A DNA stretch of 64,000 nt from Colocasia esculenta. Lineage: Eukaryota > Streptophyta > Magnoliopsida > Alismatales > Araceae. The position numbers were made by a program, and so were the translations under genes. The notes beneath the pieces are model-generated. The model had not been told where the DNA came from and searched no databases. It worked only from the letters and a program-made list of their open reading frames with translations. The first letter of the stretch is position 1, and each line of letters begins with the position of its first letter. Of the stretch, positions 56,641-64,000 are shown one piece after another. The stretch covers positions 69,925,207-69,989,206 of the forward strand of contig CM024766.1 of the NCBI GenBank assembly GCA_014218235.1, written 5' to 3'.

Positions 56641-57565
56641 TATTTTCTTAAAGTTTACAATTATAAACTGTGATAGAACTTAACATATATTGTAACAGAT
56701 AATAACATTTATTGTAATAGGGGTTAATATATAATATTTCTTGTAATAGGACATAACATATGCTATAAGGAAGAATATAGACTTACTGTAACTACTTTAA
56801 ATAGGCCATGGGGAGATGAAAATACACAAGGATAAAGTGGGAATTTAAAAGAAGTACTGATACTAAAAGGATGAAAATCATCTTTCAAGGCTCATAAATA
56901 TTGTATTAGGGACTAGAAATTAAGTTACATAGAAAAGTAAAGGCTTAGTAGCTTTTGAAATTCTGATAGGGACTAGGAATTAAATCATACCTTCTAATAG
57001 GGACCACCAATTAATTTTTTCTTTTTTATATATATTCAAATTAAATATATTTAAAAGATACTTAATTCTTTTATTATAGATACTATTAGAAGATAAATAT
57101 AGTTGACGAATACATTAAATATATAGATTATCGTTTTCAATTAAGAAGGAAGAAAAATCATTGGATTATCGATAGAAGAGTTGAAAAAGAAGAAGGTAAA
57201 GTATTTTACTTTATATAAAACTTCTAAAATACTTTTTACAATTTTTTTTTTATCTTTGCAGGAGATGTATATCTCAAAAGATATATCGACTATGAAAAAC
57301 TACATTAATAAACACTACTTGTTAACTGTTAAGCCTATAAAAAAAGAACGACAATTCAGATTCAACTTCACATGAGTGAACATGAAAAATATAGATATCA
57401 AGTCCAAACATATGAAGACTGATCTCATGAAGATTTTGAAGTACAAAAAGGCGAAAAAATCAATCATTAAAAAATGAAGACTCATCTTGAAGAAAGATTA
57501 TGTGAATTATTTAAATATATTTATTGAGAAGAGAAAATTTCCACCCTTAATTAGATCATATAATT
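56641..57565. other. AT-rich intergenic sequence
   Basis: Further scattered TACTGTAAC-type motifs to about 56790, then unique AT-rich DNA. No gene is seen. The last five bases before element C (TAATT) would be its left target duplication. Confidence 0.5.
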
Positions 57566-60500
57566 TGTAAGACCCTCGAATTTCCGTCGCATTTATTTGT
57601 ATTTGACTGTGCATGATTGTGCTTGTGTATGTATGTACATATTTACGTATGCATTAATTAGTATAATTACGTGTGTATGTGTTTATGTTAAATGTAAATA
57701 ATGTATGTATTGCATGATGATAGTATGGATACAATACCATAGGTATGTTGCATGTATATATGCATGGTATGCATGGTTTTCTGCATAAATTAGAGTTCTG
57801 GCCGAAGGCCACCTTGGCGTCAACCCCAGGCCGTTTATCTGGTGTCAGCGTCCAGACATGGACGCCAACACTCATCCTGGCGTCCAGCGATGTGGACGCC
57901 AATTTCTCTGGCCTGCATGCGCAGCAGAGCTGCAAACTTCTGAAACAAGGTATGGCCACCCATTGGGGGATGTCCCCCAACGGCTCTGAGGGTGTCCTAT
58001 CACCCTAGTGAGTGGGAGAGAGACTCTCCTACAGGTTAAACCCGAAATGGCCTCTCCCCACTCTTCCCTTCACCCTTGCAAGAGGAGAAAAGAGAGAGGA
58101 AAACCCTAGAGAGAAAAGCTGTGAGAAAACCTCACCTTGGCACCCAAAAATCCGACCCCTTGGAGGTTGATCCGGCCATCTTCCCCGACAAGAAGGAAGC
58201 TGGAGCAAAGGAGAAGGCTTCCCCATCGTCCCCTTGCTGTGGAGCTCATCCAAGAACCCGGAGGAAGGTGATCTTGGAGGCCTTTCTGCAACTTTCTTGG
58301 GACTGCCCAAGGAGGTCTTCACCGAGCCCTAGATCCCTTGGAGAAATTTTTGAAAGGCAAGTGACCTATCCATGGTGTTCCCTTATGAGTCTAGGTCGGT
58401 TTTATGATTTTTGATCATTTTTCCTCGAGTCCTAGACCCTCCCATTCACCCAAATTTCAGAGCTCGGGTCTGTGTTTCTGCACAGACCTGATTCGACGAC
58501 AATGTCCCTGGACGCCCAGATCATGCTTGGCGTCCATCGACCATGCCGCTGACCCTGAGTCAGCGGCCAGAGACCGCCGCCAAGTTCTTCAGGACAGAAC
58601 AGTGAACTGTTCTGCCCTTCTTCTACATTAATTTCGATATGGTTTCCGTGATGAGGATATATGGTAAACCTTATACTCTATGTATATTGTTATTTATGGT
58701 GTGTGAATGAATGTGGGGTGTGATGGTGAATGTGGGAAATGGTATCCCTTAAACTTGTGAGCATGACTTATTGAGATTCTTGAAAATTTATGTTTCATGA
58801 TTAGAATTAGTATGAATGCCTTGGTTTTGGTCTGATCATGAAGGTTAGTGTGTCAGTATGTGTGTTTGCAATTTTGGTGAATTATCCACGCTTGTGTAAC
58901 TTGCTAATAAATCCGATTCGGTAGAATAAAATGAAAGCATGCAAGAATGGATGTGATGAAATCCATAGATGTATGCTTTAGGGTAATTTCGTATTCTCAA
59001 ATCATGTATATATATTAGTATCCTCTGTTAAAACAGTAAGTGGTAAATTGCAAGATGTGTTAAACCTCATGTTAAGCTAAATTGTGAATGGCATGCTAAT
59101 TAGGTGTTTTAATTACTGTAAATTCCATGTAGCTCAGAAAAATCTGAAAAATTGAGGGTATAATCTTGAACCCGAAAACAGCATGTGGTTAAAATTTCAG
59201 GTCGTTTGGATCAGTAAATAAAAAGTTATGTATTTTCATGTGAATGTGATAATTTATGCATATTATCGTAATGTGATTAGTTATCGTCTAAAAACCAACA
59301 TGATTAGTGTGTTTACTGTGTGTTAAACTCTTGAAATTCTGTAGTACCATGTTAGGAAAAACAGAGATATTCATGTAAGTGAGAAAGTGAATGTGATGAA
59401 AAGTGTAAAATGTAAAACCATGTGTAAAACGGTAAATGTGTAAATGTGTAACTGTGCCAATGTGACACTGCTTCCGTAGAGGGCAGTGGAGCTGTATCAG
59501 GGAAAAGTCCCCCCTGAGAAAGTTCAGTGTGTTAAGTGACCCTAAGGGCATTAGGGGGAAATCCTGGAGGTGGACAAGTACCACTGGTTAGGGTAGAGAC
59601 TTGTTCTCCCGGTCTGCGCAGTCCAAGAGTCGCCATTGGAATGCCTAGATGGCGTCTATGTGTAATGTGATGTGTATATGTCCTTCTTTGGTGGTTTGGA
59701 CTATGTGTCACGGCACCTAAAACGTGTAATGTGAAATGTGTAATGTGTATGTGTAAATGTGTAAGTGATAATGTGAATGTGTATGTGTAAAGTGAACCAT
59801 GTGAAAGAGGGAATTCGTGTAAAGAAAATGTGAAACTCAAGATGTGAAAAATGTGTTATTGAAACCTATGTGAGACAAATCTGAAACCATGTGAATTCAG
59901 TAAATTCATGTTATTATCATCATGTTTAAATGTGCAAAGATGTCTAGAATCCATGTTAGGGATAATTAGTGAACACGGGCACAAGATAGCATGAATGGTT
60001 GTTAACATGATATGTGTTATACATTATTGTAGCTCTCATGCATAGGTTTTCAGCCATGAAACCATATGAAATCAGCAACCTAAAGCATGTGAAAAGGTCT
60101 ATGTAGGTGTTTAAAAATATGAAAAATCCATGCTAGTTGTGTTCCCTTTCAGGCATGTAAAATGTTCATGTTGATAGCTCTCTTGTTTTGGCTCTTTAAA
60201 GATTAAAGTTTCATGAGTAAATTGAATAGAGATCATGTGATAGGCGAATTTTATTTGTTTGGAAATCTGAAAGCATGAGTCATGTATAAAAGTGTAAAAC
60301 TTTCATGATAGGTTGAAACTTGAATTGATTAGCATGCTATGTGTTGCAAATTGAAAATGTGCATGTAGAAACCACTAGGACTTGTAAGTGTATATCATGA
60401 GTAGTGTTGCTTGCTGAGTCCTTGGACTCACTCCTTGCTTCGGCGTACAGGTGTAGTTGGTGACGTGGCAGCTTTGGAGGAGGCAGCAGAGACGGACTCC

Positions 60501-60860
60501 GAGCACGGAGATTAGCTAGCGTTGGGAGTTTCTTGAGATTGTGTATTTCATAAGTATGTAATTGAACCTTGTATTAGAGTACTATGAAAAGAATGTAAAA
60601 GTGTGGACATTTGTATTTCCATTTCAGCAACTTAAATTATGTGAACTCTTTAGTTCCTTTTATGTTAATTGCGAACTGCATGTATGTTTAATGTGGATGA
60701 TGAATGAATGGAGACTGTTGTCTTTTACTTCCGCTACTCTGTTGTATATTCGCGTGTATCTCAGCTGTTTGTAGCGTTTGGGTAAATGTCCCACTGTGAG
60801 GACTCTCGCTATACCGACGTGGGTTGGTATAACCGTACCGGTATAATGAGGGCCGTCACA
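57566..60860 (+). repeat. 5' LTR of element C (about 3295 bp)
   Basis: It begins TGTAAGACCCTCG and ends GGGCCGTCACA, with partly inverted ends like element B. The inner edge is fixed by the primer site, the outer edge by TG and by similarity of style to B. Hairpins of TGGCGTCC type lie at 57848-57901 and 58509-58536. The zone 59200-60400 repeats AATGTGTAA-like short words. Confidence 0.78.
57848..58536. repeat. Three GGCGTCC hairpins in the LTR of C
   Basis: GCGTCCA-gaca-TGGACGC (57848-57865), TGGCGTCCA-gcgatg-TGGACGCCA (57878-57901) and TGGACGCC..GGCGTCCA (58509-58536). All use the same core word in both directions. Confidence 0.7.
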
Positions 60861-60865
60861 GAGAT

Positions 60866-60876
60866 TGGTATCAGAG
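60866..60876 (+). other. Primer binding site of element C
   Basis: TGGTATCAGAG, the initiator tRNA-Met type primer, five bases after the LTR end. Confidence 0.82.
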
Positions 60877-61042
60877 AGACCGGTTGAGATTGCACATGAA
60901 TATACCTAAGTCATCATCCCCATTGCATGCTAAGTATGTCCACATGTGTAGAAAACACTAATAGGAAGTGAAAGATAGATAAGAAAATGGTTAGAAAACT
61001 TAGTAACCTAGCTCTAAGGGTGGCTAAAATTTTATTACAGCC

Positions 61043-62617
61043 ATGGCTTCCCATGGACGACGTGGAGGTGTGCCAGCTCGCGACGACGAGCAGAGGCGTG
61101 AGGAGCGGGCGGAGCAGCAGGCCCCGGCCCCACAGGGTCCTGTGCTTCCCCCACCACCGCCAGTGGACTATGGAGTATTCATGCAAGGTCTGGTGCAAGC
61201 CATGCAGACGCAGGCCCACACCCAGGCAGCACTCCAGGCCCAATTGGAGGCCCAGGTAGAATAATAAAACAACCTAGTAGTTTGCTATTTAAATTGCATG
61301 ATATTGTGTTTATTGTATATTGTTATTATGTAATGTAGCAGGCTCAGGCCCCAGCTCAGGACCATGGTGGACCTTCCATCATGGAGCGATTCAAGAGGAT
61401 GACCCCACCCTCTTTTAAGGGGGAGAGTGATCCGCTAATGGCAGAAAGCTGGATGAGGGAGACGGAGAAAATCTTCCGAGCTATCAGGTGTCCTGATGAG
61501 GACAAGGTGACATTAGCCACCTACATGCTACATGTATGCTTTAGTTATGCTTGTATGTTGTTTGTCAAGTTGGAAATTGTTAGTTAGAGCTTATGAAGGT
61601 GTATTGTAGGAGAGAGCTGATGTATGGTGGTCCTCCCTACTACGTACACGCTTCGAGGACGGAGCAGTAGACGTGGCGTGGGATACGTTCGTGAGGCTCT
61701 TCCGAGCCAAGTTCGTCCCAGAGCATATCCAGGACAAGATGGAGCAAGAATTCCTTTCCCTGACGCAAGGATCAATGACCGTCCTGGAATACGAGGCAAG
61801 GTTTTCTGAACTTTCTAAATATGCACCGCATATAGTAGAGGATGAGCGCAGGAAGACCAAGAAATTCGTGATGGGTCTCAAACCATCACTGAGGACGAGG
61901 CTCGTGGCGTTCGACCACCGCACGCTAGACGAGGCCCTCAACGCAGCTTGCAGATAGGAGGGAGAAATGGAGCAATACCTGGAGGAGAAGAAGGCTTCAC
62001 AGAAGAGGCCGGCAGCGACTTTCCAGCGGCAGGATAAGAAGAAAACGGTGTACCAGACACCGCAGAAATCAATGGCAGTCAGCAACTCTCAGGTACCTTC
62101 TGTACGTTCCCCCGGTGCGAAGAAAGAGTGTCCCCATTGTGGGAAGACCCATGGAGGTTCCGAGTGCTGGTTAGTAGCGGGTAGATGCCTAAAGTGTGGG
62201 AGCAGCGACCACAAGATCAAAGATTGCCCAAGACTTCAGCAGAGAGCTCAGCGTGGAGCGCCAGTACCAGCAGTAGCGGCAGCCACGCCAGCTACAGGAC
62301 GACCAGGAAGGCCTCGAGCCCCAGCTCGAGTGTTTGCGTTAGCTCGTGAGGACGCCGAGCAGGCGGAGCATGTCACCGAAGGTACAATTTTACTTTTTGG
62401 TGTGCATGCTCGGGTTTTGTTTGATACGGGTGCTACTCACTCGTTCCTTTCTGAGCGGTTCACTAGGCAGTTAGCCCTAGAGTCAGACATAGAGTCTGAG
62501 GAGTTAGAGGTTCCTTTGTCTGTGCACACCCCTGCGGGTACGGTATCGACTAGGAAGTGCATTCCGTCGTTACCTGTGTGCATCGAGGATAGATTCCTAG
62601 ATGGGTGTTTCTTCTAG
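61043..62617 (+). pseudogene. Gag and protease of element C, gag with two probable introns
   Basis: Exon-like blocks 61043-61255, 61339-61533 and 61610 onward join in phase 0 across 83- and 76-bp AT-rich gaps with GT-AG ends (CAG|GTAGAA..GTAG|CAG; CAT|GTATGC..GTAG|GAG). The joined product reads MASHGRRGG.., a Gln-rich stretch, FKRMTPPSFKGESDPLMAESW, VTLATYML, ADVWW and EHIQDKMEQEFLSLTQGSMTV, which is Gag-like. It continues into two zinc knuckles (CPHCGKTHGGSEC, CLKCGSSDHKIKDC) and a protease with LFDTGATHSFLS (Asp 62423-62425). In-frame TAG at 61955 (expected Gln) and at 62615 break it. Splicing is inferred from sequence alone. Confidence 0.8.
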
Positions 62618-64000
62618 CTAAAGATGAAGGACTATGATTGTATCCTTGGTCTGGATTGGCTAGAGGAGCACTATGCGTTAGTGGATTGTCGTAGGAAGAA
62701 GATTGTTTTCTGCATTCCTGGTGAGGATGAGTTCTCTCATCCCTTGCCAAAGAACTTAGCGGGAAAGTTAGTTATCTCTGCCATGAAGGCGATGCGCATG
62801 GTGAACAAGGGTTGTGACGCATTTCTTGCCAGCGTTATGCTAGTACCCGATGCTGGTTTGTCACTGACTCTTGCAGAGATCGATGTGGTGCAGGACTTTC
62901 CAGATGTCTTTCTCGATGACTTGTCTGGATTGCCACCGGATAGGGAGATAGAGTTCACTATAGAGTTGCTTCCAGGCACCTCTCCTATCTCGAAGGCCCC
63001 ATATCAGATGGCCCCTGCAGAATTAGCTGAGTTGAGGAAGCAATTGCAAGAATTGCTCGATAAGGGATTTATTCGCCCTAGTGTTTCCCCTTGGGGCGCA
63101 CCTGTATTATTCGTCAAGAAGAAAGACGGGTCACTTCGGTTGTGTATTGATTATAGGAAGTTGAACCAGGTGACTGTGAAGAACAGGTATCCCTTACCTC
63201 GGATTGATGATCTGTTTGACCAGTTGCGAGAGGCATCAGTCTTTTCCAAGATTGACTTGCGATATGGTTATCATCAGTTGAGAATTCGGAGTGAGGATGT
63301 GTCCAAGACGACATTTAGAACCCGTTATGGACATTATGAGTTTTTGGTCCTTCCTTTCGGATTGACTAACGCCCCTGCAGCGTTCATGGATCTCATGAAC
63401 CGGGTGTTTAGTCCGTATCTAGATAGCTTTGTTGTTGTGTTTATTGATGACGTGTTGGTCTATTCTCCGGATGAGGCCACACATCGTCAGCATTTGAGGT
63501 TAGTCTTAGAGGTTCTCCGTGAGCACAAGCATTATGCGAAGTTCAGCAAGTGTGAGTTCTGGTTGCGCGAGGTTCATTTTCTCGGGCATGTTATCTCCGG
63601 CGCTGGTGTAGCTGTTGATCCAACAAAGGTCCAGGCAGTTATGGATTGGGAGATTCCCAGGACCCCTTCGGAGATTCGTAGTTTCCTTGGGTTAGCTGGT
63701 TATTATCGGCGATTCATTGAGGGTTTCTCATCCATCGCCGCCCCTTTGACAAAGCTGACCAGAAAGGGTGAGAAGTTCGTATGGTCTGAGGCATGTGAGC
63801 GCAGCTTTCAGCTATTGAAGGCTAAGCTTACTTCTACTCCGGTATTGGTATTGCCTAGTGGTCTAGAGGGCTTTGCCATTTATACGGATGCATCTCAGAT
63901 TGGTTTAGGCTGTGTGCTCATGCAGCAAGAGAGGGTAGTGGCTTATGCTTCTCGTCAGTTGAAGGAGCATGAGAGGAACTATCCGACTCATGATTTGGAG
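62618..64000 (+). pseudogene. RT and start of RNase H of element C (partial)
   Basis: It is in frame with the protease after the TAG at 62615 and open to the window end. It carries MKDYDCILGLDWLEEHYA, an RT with LRLCIDYRKLNQVTVKNRYP, LPFGLTNAPAAFMDL and the catalytic FIDD (63440-63451), then LRSFLGLAGYYRRFI-like and RNase H start FAIYTDASQIGLGCVLMQ. No damage is visible within this part, so RT could be functional. It is called pseudogene because of the upstream stops. Confidence 0.85.

Larger units (their letters stand above)
57566..64000 (+). mobile_element. Element C: Tekay-like chromovirus (Ty3/gypsy), cut by window end
   Basis: A 3.3-kb 5' LTR, an initiator-tRNA-Met-type primer site, gag, protease and RT, then the start of RNase H at the window edge. 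Protein blocks are close in kind to element B (LFDTGATHSFLS, WGAPVLFVKKKDGS, FGLTNAPAAFM), but LTR and DNA differ, so it is another family. Integrase, chromodomain and 3' LTR lie beyond 64000. Confidence 0.9.

Noticed and set aside
58029..58631. Open frames on both strands in the LTR of C
   Set aside because: Located in the LTR, without family similarity and mutually overlapping.

Overview
The window is nuclear DNA of a flowering plant. The evidence is dense LTR retrotransposons of plant-only lineages (Tat/Ogre-like and chromodomain-bearing Tekay/Del-like Ty3/gypsy), plant hAT and MULE-type DNA transposons, a tRNA-derived SINE, and one host gene of the plant Nodulin-like/NFD4 transporter family whose two exons are joined by plant-type GT-AG splice sites. 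The species cannot be read from the sequence. The GC-rich first exon and the elements over 20 kb point to a large-genome angiosperm.

Layout. 1-8375: a minus-strand Tat-lineage element (T1). Its right (5') LTR and gag-pol are in the window and its left LTR is outside. It has lost its integrase core and carries a decayed antisense gene on the plus strand. 8586-53908 (minus strand): an NFD4-like gene with exon 2 at 8586-9788 and exon 1 at 53414-53908, separated by a 43.6-kb intron. Most of that intron is an Ogre/Tat-like element A (10436-43321, TSD CCTAC). A Tekay-like element B (30714-41298) is nested in the 3' LTR of A. The rest of the intron holds a 259-bp hAT MITE (43889-44147), a 5.2-kb hAT element (44906-50067), a SINE (50373-50512) and another hAT-type MITE (52933-53286). 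Upstream of the gene (53909-57565) lie AT-rich repeats, a possible promoter MITE, a MULE-type foldback and a SINE-like piece. 57566-64000: a second Tekay-like element (C), cut by the window edge inside RNase H.

How parts relate. The host gene would give a 565-residue membrane protein if the giant intron is spliced. Its exons are intact and join in phase, whereas every transposon gene here is broken by stops and frameshifts, so the host gene is the only clearly intact coding unit. The transposon stops are largely C-to-T or G-to-A type, as expected of methylated, silenced repeats. In both Tat-lineage elements an extra gene lies antisense between pol and the 3' LTR, but the proteins belong to different families: Transposase_28-like in T1, plant mobile domain in A.

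The most unusual non-coding signals are in the LTRs and spacers. They are an array of short CTCTGC/GCAGAG hairpins in the transcribed part of the LTRs of A, a palindrome cluster just upstream of its TATA box, a tandem unit with stem-loops and CCC-GAAA-GGG hairpins where pol and the antisense gene converge, SalI-type palindrome minisatellites in the LTRs of B, and two likely short introns inside gag of element C.
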